Assembly (NCBI GenBank): GCA_018712905.1
Contig: DVGD01000270.1
Span: 1 to 8,297 of the forward strand
Origin: Candidatus Avoscillospira stercoripullorum
Lineage (GTDB): Bacteria; Bacillota; Clostridia; Oscillospirales; Oscillospiraceae
Direction of reading: 5' to 3'
DNA: 8,297 bases
Under the pieces are notes generated by a model. It saw only the letters and a program-made list of their open reading frames with translations. It ran no database searches and was not told the origin of the DNA. The translations under genes and the position numbers were made by a program. This document shows positions 1-6,669 of this stretch, in pieces. The first letter of the stretch is position 1, and every line of letters starts with the position of its first letter.

Positions 1-1277
1 GTGAGGCGGATTTCCTCGTCGCCGCTGGGCGTTTCGTTGGTGAAGGAGTCGGCGGTGAGGGCGGTGAGGGCATTTTGCAGGGCTTCCACGTCCAGCTCCT
101 CGCCGTCGAGATAGAACTTACGCACTTCCTCGCCGTCCTCCTCCATGACCTCGGAGGTGACAAGATAGTCCTTTCCCTCCAACGTGATGGACAGCTCCGT
201 GACCTCGGAAATATCCACCGGGAGCACCGCCTGGTGGCGGAGGTCATCGTAGGAGGCGTTCATCAAAGAGAGATAGTCGCTCTCGGTGAGCTGATAGACA
301 ATCTGGGAGTCGCCAATCCGGGCGTAGGCCAGGAATTCCTCCTCTTCCGTCTCCTCCGTGGCCGTACCTTCGGCTTCCTCGGTCGCTTCGGTTTCCTCGG
401 CGGCCTTCTGCGCCGGGTCACGGCTGAGGCTGATGGAGAAGGTGTTGGAGGAAGCTTCTCCGTCCTCGTCTTCCACGGTGTAGGCCACCTCCACCGTGAG
501 CTCCGGCGATGCGAGGCCGTAGGTCTCCAATTCCTCGTCACTCACGTTATAGCTCACATAGGTGCTGAGATCCAGGTAGGAGAGGGTGCTGAGATAGGTG
601 TTCACCAGGCTGGTGTCCAGAGGCAGATCCTGTCCGTCCACCTGGGTGAAGTAGACGTCGTCCTCGCTGTAGGCGCGGGGATTTCCCTCCTCATAGCGCA
701 GGGTGTAGTCCGCCTCGCCGGAGAAGGTCATGGAATCCACCGTGTCAAAGGCGGGAATCTCATCGTTGTCGATGAGCTCCGAAAGCGTGGCGTCGTAGTA
801 GTCCATGGGGTCGGTGGAGACCAGATAGACATTCCCGTCGCCGATGGAGACGTACCGCTGGGCGTCCATGGTGCTGAAGGCGCCCAGATCGATGGTATAG
901 GTCTCCTCCCCAGTCTCCACAGTGATGGTGCAGGTGGGCTCCTCCAGGCCGTACTGGTCGAAGTCCTCCACATCCTCGATGATAAAGGCTGCGCCCAGGG
1001 AGGCGAAGGGAGAGAGAAGCTCCTCCATCTTCTCCTCGCTCACCGGGAAGGCCTCGTCATCGTCATAGCTCCAGGTGCCGTCGCGATGGAAGGAGAAGGA
1101 GGCATCGTCGGTCACCCAGGACAGGGCGGTGACGTCCTCGGTGGGGATCTCCAGAATGATCTCGTCGCTGGCGGCGATCTTCTCCTGCGCCTCCTGGTAG
1201 CGGCTCACGCCGAAGGTGACGGCCAGCGCCACCACCAGCACGCCGAGAAGTATGAGAATACGCTTATACCGCTGCAT
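1..1277 (-). CDS. DUF4340 domain protein, membrane-anchored (C-terminus cut by window edge)
   Basis: Last visible gene of the ABC operon. 425 codons are readable and the frame runs off the window without a stop, so the C-terminus is missing. An N-terminal signal anchor (residues about 6-24) follows a basic start (MQRYKR), so the rest should lie outside the membrane. Two DUF4340-type modules can be seen, each with a conserved-looking YGL turn (FDQYGLEEP at 106-114; LETYGLASP at 250-258) followed by beta-rich sequence. A Glu/Thr-rich acidic stretch (about 293-314) interrupts the second module. The ATG at 1277 has an AAGGAGG site (1288-1294) 10 nt upstream and overlaps the end of the GldG-like gene by 14 bp. 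DUF4340 proteins are often encoded with GldF/GldG-type ABC genes in Clostridia and other phyla. Their biochemical role is not known; an accessory extracytoplasmic subunit of the exporter is an inference. Confidence 0.88.
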   Translation of the reverse strand, partial: MQRYKRILILLGVLVVALAVTFGVSRYQEAQEKIAASDEIILEIPTEDVTALSWVTDDASFSFHRDGTWSYDDDEAFPVSEEKMEELLSPFASLGAAFIIEDVEDFDQYGLEEPTCTITVETGEETYTIDLGAFSTMDAQRYVSIGDGNVYLVSTDPMDYYDATLSELIDNDEIPAFDTVDSMTFSGEADYTLRYEEGNPRAYSEDDVYFTQVDGQDLPLDTSLVNTYLSTLSYLDLSTYVSYNVSDEELETYGLASPELTVEVAYTVEDEDGEASSNTFSISLSRDPAQKAAEETEATEEAEGTATEETEEEEFLAYARIGDSQIVYQLTESDYLSLMNASYDDLRHQAVLPVDISEVTELSITLEGKDYLVTSEVMEEDGEEVRKFYLDGEELDVEALQNALTALTADSFTNETPSGDEEIRL

Positions 1278-2718
1278 GCTGCCGTTTCCTCCTTCTTACC
1301 ACAATTCCAATGCCGATCCCCAGGTACACCAGGGGGAAGACGCCGATCATCACCGTTTTCAGGAGCGACGAAGTGGACTCGCTGATGGTGAGGTAGTTAT
1401 AGTCGAGAGATTTGCTGCGGATGGCCATGGCCTCCGTCTCGCCCACCAGGGAGGAGAGGGCATTCATGGCCAGGTTCACGTTGGCGCCGGAGGAGTAGGC
1501 GTTGTACGCATCCACCAGGAAGGTGGAGGAGGCAAACCACACCAGCTGGCCGCCGCTTACATCCTCGATGGACACCGCCAGGGCGAAGGGGCCGTCGGTG
1601 TCGCCGTCCTCCTTTTCATAGGTGGTGATGTTCAGGCCGTCGGCCTTGCTGAAGGCCTCCTCAGAGGTGGTGAGCAGCTCCGTCAACGTGGCGTCTGTGG
1701 TGCCGTCCACGGTCAAGCCCTGTGCCAGGGTGAAGATGGGGTAGTAGCGCTCCTCAATGAGGGAATCGGTAATGGCGCTGCTGTTGAGGTCGGGCATCAG
1801 CGCCCAAGGCGACTGGAAGTAGTAGTGGGCACGGTCGCCCTCCACCACCATGCCGTCATGGACGGTGACGCCGTAGTCAGCAAGAAGGCCATGGAGGGTG
1901 GTCAGGTTTCCCTCCTCGGTGGGTCCCGAGATCACCAGCACCTTACCGCCGGAGGCGATGTAGTCAGAGAGGAGAGCCCGCTCCTCCTCGGAAATGTCGC
2001 TTTCGGGGGCGTAGAGAAGGATACACGCCGCGTCCTCAGGGATTTCATCCACATTGAGGAGAGAGAGGGTTTGAAGCTCCAGGTTGTTCTTTTCGATCTG
2101 GTCGGCAAAGGTCACCGGCAGCTCCTGCTCGCCGTGCCCTTCCAGCTGGTAGACCTGGGGCAGCTCCTCCCTTGTCACATAGTCGATGGCGGAGGTGATG
2201 GCGCCTTCGCCGTCGAAGGAATAGGAGTAGGAGGGGTAGTAACTACTGTAGTCGGTCTCGGTGAGGTAGATGTCGCTTAAGGGAATATAGCGGCTCCGGT
2301 CGCCGCAGACCACCACCAGGCTGTTGTTCTCCACGGTCTCATCGGTGTACTGCTCGGCAAAGGTCGGGTAGACGTCGGGATTGCGCTTCTCCACGGTGAT
2401 GTGGTCCGAGAGGCTCTCATACTTGGAAAGGAGGTTGGAGAGGATATCGTCCTCCTCGTCGGCTTGGACGATCCAGTAGATGGTCACATCGTCGGTGAGG
2501 GCGTGGACGACGGCCTTGGTGTTGCTGGTGACGGAATAGAGCTTGGTGGCGCTGATATCGAACTTGGTAAGCGAAGTGGGCAGCGCCGCGGCCAGCACAT
2601 TGACCACCACCAAAATGGCCAGCACCACCGCAGTGAGAATCAGCGAATAGCTGCCGCCGGCCATGGCGTTGCGGTGCTGGAGGGCGGTGGTTTTATGGGA
2701 AGAAAAGAGAGATTTCAT
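1264..2718 (-). CDS. GldG-like ABC transporter auxiliary protein
   Basis: 484 aa, complete. Topology is typical of the GldG (ABC_transp_aux) family: a short cytoplasmic N-terminus, a membrane segment at about 24-46, a long extracytoplasmic domain, and a second membrane segment at about 454-475 followed by a basic RRRKR tail. Family landmarks are the post-membrane segment FDISATKLYSVTSNTK (53-68) and the GHGE motif at 194-197 at the start of the auxiliary domain. It probably partners the GldF-like permease just upstream and the DUF4340 protein downstream. Its ATG shares one base with the permease stop (TGATG), and its GGAGGT site (2726-2731) lies inside the permease coding sequence, so the two are likely translationally coupled. 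GldG was named for Flavobacterium gliding, but gliding is not implied here because homologues are widespread in non-gliding Bacillota. Substrate unknown. Confidence 0.9.
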   Translation of the reverse strand: MKSLFSSHKTTALQHRNAMAGGSYSLILTAVVLAILVVVNVLAAALPTSLTKFDISATKLYSVTSNTKAVVHALTDDVTIYWIVQADEEDDILSNLLSKYESLSDHITVEKRNPDVYPTFAEQYTDETVENNSLVVVCGDRSRYIPLSDIYLTETDYSSYYPSYSYSFDGEGAITSAIDYVTREELPQVYQLEGHGEQELPVTFADQIEKNNLELQTLSLLNVDEIPEDAACILLYAPESDISEEERALLSDYIASGGKVLVISGPTEEGNLTTLHGLLADYGVTVHDGMVVEGDRAHYYFQSPWALMPDLNSSAITDSLIEERYYPIFTLAQGLTVDGTTDATLTELLTTSEEAFSKADGLNITTYEKEDGDTDGPFALAVSIEDVSGGQLVWFASSTFLVDAYNAYSSGANVNLAMNALSSLVGETEAMAIRSKSLDYNYLTISESTSSLLKTVMIGVFPLVYLGIGIGIVVRRRKRQHAAV

Positions 2719-3581
2719 CAGTTATACCTCCGTTTCTCCAGGGATTGCACCGAGAGGAAGAGGAAAAATACGATCACCGTGAGATAGTAGACCACGGCGG
2801 TCATGTCAAACACGCCGTTGACGATCACAGTGAACCGCTCAAATAAGGAGAGCTGCTCCATGATCTTGGGCAGGAGCCCTTCAAAGACGGCGCTGTCCAT
2901 GACGTACACGGCCACCGTGGCGGCGATGAGCACGAAGCTCACCCAGTAGGCCAGGTTGCCGTTCTTGGTGAGGTGGCGGATCAAAAGCCCCAGCAGCGCG
3001 AAGATGATGATGAGGGCGATCACCGAGCCGGTGGCCGTGGAAGAGACGTACTCGGCCAGGCTCACGCTATAGTAATTGAAGAGAATCACCGCGATGCCAA
3101 GTCCCGCGGCCAGTCCCTGGTTTTCCGTCAGGGAGGAGAGGAAAATTCCCACGGCGATGAGCGCCGCACCCATGAGGAAGAAGGCGGCGATAGCGCCGTA
3201 GGCGGTGGTGAGGTACACCTCGCCGAACTGCGCAAAGAGCAGCGGATAGATGCAGATCATGAGCAGCGGAATGAGATATACCACCAGCAGCGCCAGGAAT
3301 TTTCCCAGAATTACCTGCACGGTGGTGATGGGCAGGGAGTAAAGCAGCTGGTCGGTCTTCTGCTTGCGCTCCTCGGCGATGACGCGCATGGTGAGGATGG
3401 GCACGATGACCACGAAGATGATGCTCGAATAGCTGAGCACGTACTCGAAGTTGCTCACGGACATCTGTAATTGATAGATCATGGCGCCGATGCCCACAAA
3501 GGCCAGCAAAAACGCGCCGAAGACGTAGGCCGTCAGGGAGTGGAAGAAGCCCCGCAGCTCGTGCTGAAAAACGGCTCTCAT
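2718..3581 (-). CDS. GldF-like ABC-2 type permease
   Basis: 287 aa, complete. A polytopic membrane protein with about seven to eight hydrophobic segments (roughly 17-37, 50-68, 95-115, 127-149, 156-176, 185-203, 212-230, 262-280). The cytoplasmic loop after the second segment carries RVIAEERKQKTDQLLYSLPI (66-85), the hallmark coupling-loop region of GldF/NosY-like ABC-2 permeases, with the EE-R-----T--LL-S-P pattern. It should form the membrane channel driven by the ATPase encoded just upstream, either as a homodimer or with another permease; no second permease gene is visible. Its ATG overlaps the ATPase stop by 4 bp (ATGA). A GAGGAGGT site (3591-3598) lies 9 nt upstream inside the ATPase tail; a nearer AAGGAGG at 3583-3589 is too close to the start to work well. 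Export rather than import is inferred from the ABC-2 fold and the absence of a binding protein. Confidence 0.92.
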   Translation of the reverse strand: MRAVFQHELRGFFHSLTAYVFGAFLLAFVGIGAMIYQLQMSVSNFEYVLSYSSIIFVVIVPILTMRVIAEERKQKTDQLLYSLPITTVQVILGKFLALLVVYLIPLLMICIYPLLFAQFGEVYLTTAYGAIAAFFLMGAALIAVGIFLSSLTENQGLAAGLGIAVILFNYYSVSLAEYVSSTATGSVIALIIIFALLGLLIRHLTKNGNLAYWVSFVLIAATVAVYVMDSAVFEGLLPKIMEQLSLFERFTVIVNGVFDMTAVVYYLTVIVFFLFLSVQSLEKRRYN

Positions 3582-4570
3582 GCCTCCTTCACCTCCTCTT
3601 CTGATTGTTCCGCAGGTGTTTCTGCCGGTTCCGCCGGCGGCGCCTCGGTGAGCTCCAGGAAGATATCCTCCAGCGTGGCCTTCTTGAGGGAGATCTCCAA
3701 AAGCGCCTTCTCCTGCCGGGCAAATGCGAAGAAAATGGCGCGGGAGAGGGTGTGCACGTCCGCAAGGTCGGTCTTGAGGTGGACGGTGCAGCCGAAGTCT
3801 GATGCCGTGATCTCCTGCTGAGTGATGTGCTCCAGGGGCTTCAGGATGGCTGCCGCTTCCTCGGGCGTGGCTTCGGCCTGGAGGGTGATTTCGCCGGAGG
3901 TGAGGAATTGCCGCTCCAGGTTTTCCGGCGTGTCGAAGGCCACCAGCTTCCCCCGGGCGATGATGAGGATTTTCTCGCAGATGGTCTGCACCTCCGAGAG
4001 AATGTGGGAGCTGAAAATCACCGTGTGGCTCTTGCCCAGCTCCTGGATGAGCTCCCGGATCTCAATGATCTGGATGGGGTCGAGCCCCACCGTGGGCTCG
4101 TCGAGGATGATGACGCCTGGATTTCCCAAAAGTGCCTGGGCGATGCCCACCCGCTGGCGGTAGCCCTTGGAGAGGGTGGAAATGCACTGATTTTGCACCG
4201 CCGTGAGGTGGGTTTCCTCCAGCACCTGGGCGATCTGGGCTTTGAGGGCGTCGCCGCGGATGCCTTTGGCCTGGCCGACGAAGTGGAGATATTCCACCGG
4301 CGTCTCGCTGAGATAGAGCGGCGGCTGCTCGGGAAGATACCCAATGCGCTTTTTGGCTTCCTTGGGCTGGTCGAAAATATCATAGCCGTCGATGCGCACA
4401 TGGCCGCTGGTTGCCGAGAGGCAGCCGGTCATGATATTCATGGTGGTGGACTTTCCCGCGCCGTTGGGGCCGAGGAAGCCGTAGACATGGCCTTCCTCAA
4501 TTTCAAAGGAAAGATCCTCCACTGCCGGGAACGTGCCATAATATTTGGTGAGATGTTCTACCGTAATCAT
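3578..4570 (-). CDS. ABC transporter ATP-binding protein, GldA-like
   Basis: 330 aa from the chosen start MITVEHLTKYYG. All ATPase motifs are present: Walker A GPNGAGKST (34-42), Q-loop Gln82 in YLPEQPPLY, signature LSKGYRQR (133-140), Walker B VIILDEPT (153-160) with catalytic Glu158, D-loop GLDP (162-165) and switch His189. The LSKGYRQRVG signature and GLDPIQI resemble GldA-type ATPases of ABC-2 exporters. A C-terminal extension (about 225-330) ends in a Pro/Glu-rich tail. The frame stays open to an ATG at 4597, but I chose 4570 because a perfect AAGGAGGT lies 5 nt before it and because the predicted transcript start (about 4595-4600) falls at or after the earlier ATG. First gene of the ABC operon; it powers the GldF-like permease. 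Confidence 0.95.
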   Translation of the reverse strand: MITVEHLTKYYGTFPAVEDLSFEIEEGHVYGFLGPNGAGKSTTMNIMTGCLSATSGHVRIDGYDIFDQPKEAKKRIGYLPEQPPLYLSETPVEYLHFVGQAKGIRGDALKAQIAQVLEETHLTAVQNQCISTLSKGYRQRVGIAQALLGNPGVIILDEPTVGLDPIQIIEIRELIQELGKSHTVIFSSHILSEVQTICEKILIIARGKLVAFDTPENLERQFLTSGEITLQAEATPEEAAAILKPLEHITQQEITASDFGCTVHLKTDLADVHTLSRAIFFAFARQEKALLEISLKKATLEDIFLELTEAPPAEPAETPAEQSEEEVKEA

Positions 4571-4575
4571 GGTTG

Positions 4576-4583
4576 ACCTCCTT
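4576..4583 (-). promoter_or_regulatory. Ribosome binding site that fixes the ABC ATPase start
   Basis: On the minus strand AAGGAGGT lies 5 nt before the ATG at 4570. This selects 4570 over the in-frame ATG at 4597, which has no comparable site upstream. Confidence 0.85.
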
Positions 4584-4601
4584 ACAGTTTGATCCACCGT
4601 G

Positions 4602-4634
4602 ATTATAGCCTCGGAAGCTGAAATGACGCTGAAA
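4602..4634 (-). promoter_or_regulatory. ABC operon promoter with 11-bp direct repeat in place of a -35 (candidate response-regulator box)
   Basis: Seen on the minus strand: a perfect TATAAT (4607 down to 4602), with no TTGACA-like hexamer 15-19 bp upstream. The -35 zone is instead occupied by two identical 7-mers, TTTCAGC at 4634-4628 and TTTCAGC at 4623-4617, with 4 bp between them (period 11). The proximal copy ends 9 bp before the -10. A 7-mer repeat with a 4-bp spacer replacing the -35 is the known layout of PhoB boxes and related OmpR-family sites. Binding by the regulator encoded at 5925-6602 is an inference from this geometry and the gene order. Predicted transcript start is about 4595-4600, giving a leader of 25-30 nt. 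Confidence 0.6.
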
Positions 4635-4661
4635 AAACGCCGGCGGAACTCCGCCGGCGTT
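4632..4661 (-). terminator. Intrinsic terminator after the two-component operon
   Basis: A perfect GC-rich hairpin: 11-bp arms at 4636-4646 and 4651-4661 around a 4-nt loop. On the minus strand it is followed by six T residues (4637 down to 4632). The orientation fits termination of the regulator-kinase transcript about 57 bp past the kinase stop. The U-tract overlaps the distal TTTCAGC repeat of the ABC promoter, so the two signals are fused. Confidence 0.88.
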
Positions 4662-4676
4662 GCACCGTCTCACTCT

Positions 4677-4721
4677 GTAGGGGTCGATCTCCGATCGACC
4701 CGCGCCGCAAAGCGGCGCTAC
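4677..4721. repeat. Small palindromic repeat (REP/MITE-like) overlapping the kinase stop codon
   Basis: A 45-bp unit bounded by GTAG (4677-4680) and CTAC (4718-4721). It holds two adjacent perfect hairpins: gggtcgatc/gatcgaccc (4681-4689 and 4693-4701, loop tcc) and gcgccgc/gcggcgc (4702-4708 and 4712-4718, loop aaa). Neither hairpin is followed by a T-run, so it is not a classic terminator. The double-hairpin form with GTAG/CTAC ends suggests a dispersed palindromic element. The right end supplies the TAG stop of the histidine kinase. Repetition elsewhere in the genome cannot be judged from this window. Confidence 0.55.
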
Positions 4722-5932
4722 GCCTTCATGGTGGGAAGCTCCACCAAAAATCGATTCACCCCGTTCTGGCTCTCCGCCCAGATTCTGCCCCGGTGCTGGG
4801 AGACCACCTCCCGGGCGATGGAGAGCCCCAGGCCGAAGCTGCCGCCTTGACTGCGGGCTGCGTCGGCGCGGTAAAAGCGCTGGAAAATCCGGGTGAGATC
4901 CTCCCGGGCAATGGGGTCGCCCTCGTTTTCCACCCGCAGCAGGCAGCGCCGCTTGCCGCTGCGAATAAGGCTCACCCACACCTTTCCGCCTGGCCGGGCG
5001 TACTTCTGGGCGTTGTCCAGGAGGATTTCCGCCACCTCGGTGAGCTGTTCCCTGGCGCCGCGGACGAAAATCTCCCCCTCGATCTCGGTGGAGAGGGTCA
5101 GCCCCTTTTCAAAAAACACCGGTTCCAAGGGCAGCACCGTCTCCTCCAGTGCCTGGCTCCAGGAGAAGGGCGCAAAGGGCGCGTGGGCGCGGAGCCCGTC
5201 GGCTCTGGCCAGCTCCAAAAGCTGCTCGACGAGCCGGCGCATCTGCTGGGACATGGTGAGAATGCCGGAGAGGGACTGCGCCTGCCGCGCCGGGTCGTCT
5301 CCGGCCTGCTCCAGGACCTCGGCGTTGGTGATAATGACGCTCAAAGGCGTCTTGAGCTCATGGGAGGCGGCTGCCACAAACTGCCGCTGGCGCGCCATGG
5401 CCTGCGCCACGGGATCCACCGCCCACTTGGAGAGGAGAATGCTCACCGCGAGAAAGGCAAGGAAGCTCAGGCCGCCGAGCACGAGGCAGGTGCGCTGCAG
5501 TCCCTGGACGCTGGCCTGCTCGCTGGTCATATCCGTGAACACCAGCACCAGCTGCATGGGCTTTTCCACCCGATAATACCGGAGGTGGTATTCCTCCAGC
5601 ACGCCCAGGCTCTGGGGCTTAGAGAGGGTGGCCTCGATGAGCTCCTGGAGGAATGCCTGGTCAGAGAGGTCGAAGTAGCCGCCGCCGGTGGCGATGAGCT
5701 CGCCGTAGGGACCCAGCTGCAGGGTGAAGAAGGGCAGCTGCACATCCTCGGGTAGGTCGGCGGGAGAGGGAAAGCGCCCGGGCTGGGCGGCGATGTTTTC
5801 CATCATGCGGATGCTCTCGCGCTCGAAGTTGGCCTGGGTGAAGTAGAGTACCAGCCCCAGGATGCAGCACAAAAGCAGCGTGACAATGGCCATGTTGACC
5901 GCCACAAATTTAATCCGCAGTCTTTTAATCAC
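4718..5932 (-). CDS. Sensor histidine kinase (HisKA/HATPase_c)
   Basis: 404 aa, complete, starting with GTG. Two membrane segments (about 11-32 and 148-168) enclose an extracytoplasmic sensor region of about 115 residues that I cannot assign to a named family. The cytoplasmic part has the H-box FVAAASHELKTPLSVI with phospho-acceptor His191, the N-box ILLDNAQKYA (Asn307), a variant G1 box ENEGDPI (335-341), the F-box IFQRFYRAD (349-357) and the G2 box GSFGLGLSIA (364-373). There is no obvious HAMP domain; the second membrane helix runs almost directly into the dimerisation domain. The GTG at 5932 overlaps the regulator stop by 8 bp and has GGAGGT (5941-5946) 8 nt upstream. The kinase should autophosphorylate His191 and pass the phosphate to Asp51 of the regulator encoded just before it. 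The C-terminus (ELPTMKA) ends on a TAG that lies in the palindromic repeat. Confidence 0.95.
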   Translation of the reverse strand: MIKRLRIKFVAVNMAIVTLLLCCILGLVLYFTQANFERESIRMMENIAAQPGRFPSPADLPEDVQLPFFTLQLGPYGELIATGGGYFDLSDQAFLQELIEATLSKPQSLGVLEEYHLRYYRVEKPMQLVLVFTDMTSEQASVQGLQRTCLVLGGLSFLAFLAVSILLSKWAVDPVAQAMARQRQFVAAASHELKTPLSVIITNAEVLEQAGDDPARQAQSLSGILTMSQQMRRLVEQLLELARADGLRAHAPFAPFSWSQALEETVLPLEPVFFEKGLTLSTEIEGEIFVRGAREQLTEVAEILLDNAQKYARPGGKVWVSLIRSGKRRCLLRVENEGDPIAREDLTRIFQRFYRADAARSQGGSFGLGLSIAREVVSQHRGRIWAESQNGVNRFLVELPTMKA

Positions 5933-6602
5933 AGCCCTTCACCTCCAGATGGTAGCCCAGCCGCCGGATGGCCTCGATTTTCACATCGGAGCCGATGGCG
6001 GCGAGTTTTTTTCGCAGAAATCCCACGTAGACCTCCACATGGTTTTCCACTGCCTCGGAATCGTAGCCCCAGACCCGGGTGAGAAGCGTCTCCTTGGAGA
6101 CGTTGCGCTCCCCGGCGAGAAGCAGCTGCCGCATGAGCTCAAACTCCTTGGCCGACAGGCGGATGGCGTGCTCCCCGCAGAGAAGGCTGGCCGAGGCAAG
6201 ATCCAGCGCGGTGTTGCCAAAGGTAAGCTCGTCCACCTGGGCGCCCTGGCGCCGCAGGAGGGCGTTGACGCAGGCGAAGAGCTCCCGGGCGTCGAAGGGC
6301 TTGGTGAGGTAGTAGTCGGCGCCGGAATCGAGCCCGGCCACGCGGTCTTCCAGGGCGGAGCGGGCGGTGAGCATGAGGATGGGTGTGGCTACGTGCTTGC
6401 GGCGCAGCTCCCTGGCCACGCCGAAGCCGTCCAGCTTGGGGAGCATCACGTCCAGGATTACCAGGTCGTAAACTCCCAGGGCGGCATACTGTGCCCCGGC
6501 TTCGCCGTCGTAGACGGCATCCACCGAAAAGCCCTTGCCCTCCAGCAGCGCCGCAATGGAATCAGCCAGCCGCCGCTCGTCCTCCACCACCAAAATCCGC
6601 AA
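5925..6602 (-). CDS. OmpR/PhoB-family response regulator
   Basis: 225 aa, complete, starting with TTG. The receiver domain (1 to about 115) has the acidic pair Glu7-Asp8, phospho-acceptor Asp51 in LVILDVMLPKLDG, Thr79 and Lys101 in LTKPF. The C-terminal winged-helix domain (about 125-222) shows RLSAKEFELMRQLL, the recognition-helix region SEAVENHVEVYVGFLRKKL and the terminal RRLGYHL hairpin, all standard for the OmpR family. An in-frame TAG at 6615-6617 rules out an ATG start further upstream, and TTG at 6602 gives the expected N-terminus MRILVVEDE behind a weak G-rich site (6611-6616). First gene of the two-component operon. It probably regulates transcription, with the ABC operon immediately downstream as the most likely target. 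Confidence 0.95.
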   Translation of the reverse strand: MRILVVEDERRLADSIAALLEGKGFSVDAVYDGEAGAQYAALGVYDLVILDVMLPKLDGFGVARELRRKHVATPILMLTARSALEDRVAGLDSGADYYLTKPFDARELFACVNALLRRQGAQVDELTFGNTALDLASASLLCGEHAIRLSAKEFELMRQLLLAGERNVSKETLLTRVWGYDSEAVENHVEVYVGFLRKKLAAIGSDVKIEAIRRLGYHLEVKGCD

Positions 6603-6632
6603 AATCGCCGCCCCCTAAAAATCATTGGAGCC

Positions 6633-6661
6633 ATTATACCAGAAATCCCCGCCCCCGACAA
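6633..6661 (-). promoter_or_regulatory. Promoter of the two-component operon (extended -10)
   Basis: On the minus strand: TATAAT (6638-6633) preceded by TGG, forming an extended -10 (TGnTATAAT), and TTGTCG (6661-6656) at a 17-bp spacing, matching four of six -35 consensus bases. The expected transcript start is near 6626, about 24 nt before the TTG. No copy of the TTTCAGC repeat seen at the ABC promoter is present, so the sequence gives no sign of autoregulation through that box. The -35 lies 8 bp from the MITE-like element. Confidence 0.78.
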
Positions 6662-6669
6662 CCCGCCTC

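Noticed and set aside
75..2280. Long plus-strand open frames of 436 and 354 codons opposite the GldG-like and DUF4340 genes
   Set aside because: They have no good ribosome sites, overlap each other, and give His/Gly/Val-rich low-complexity translations typical of antisense frames in GC-rich genes. The minus-strand frames have clear domains and start signals.
4571..4597. Upstream ATG at 4597 as the ABC ATPase start
   Set aside because: It adds nine residues outside the family's usual start, has no Shine-Dalgarno, and lies at the predicted transcription start.
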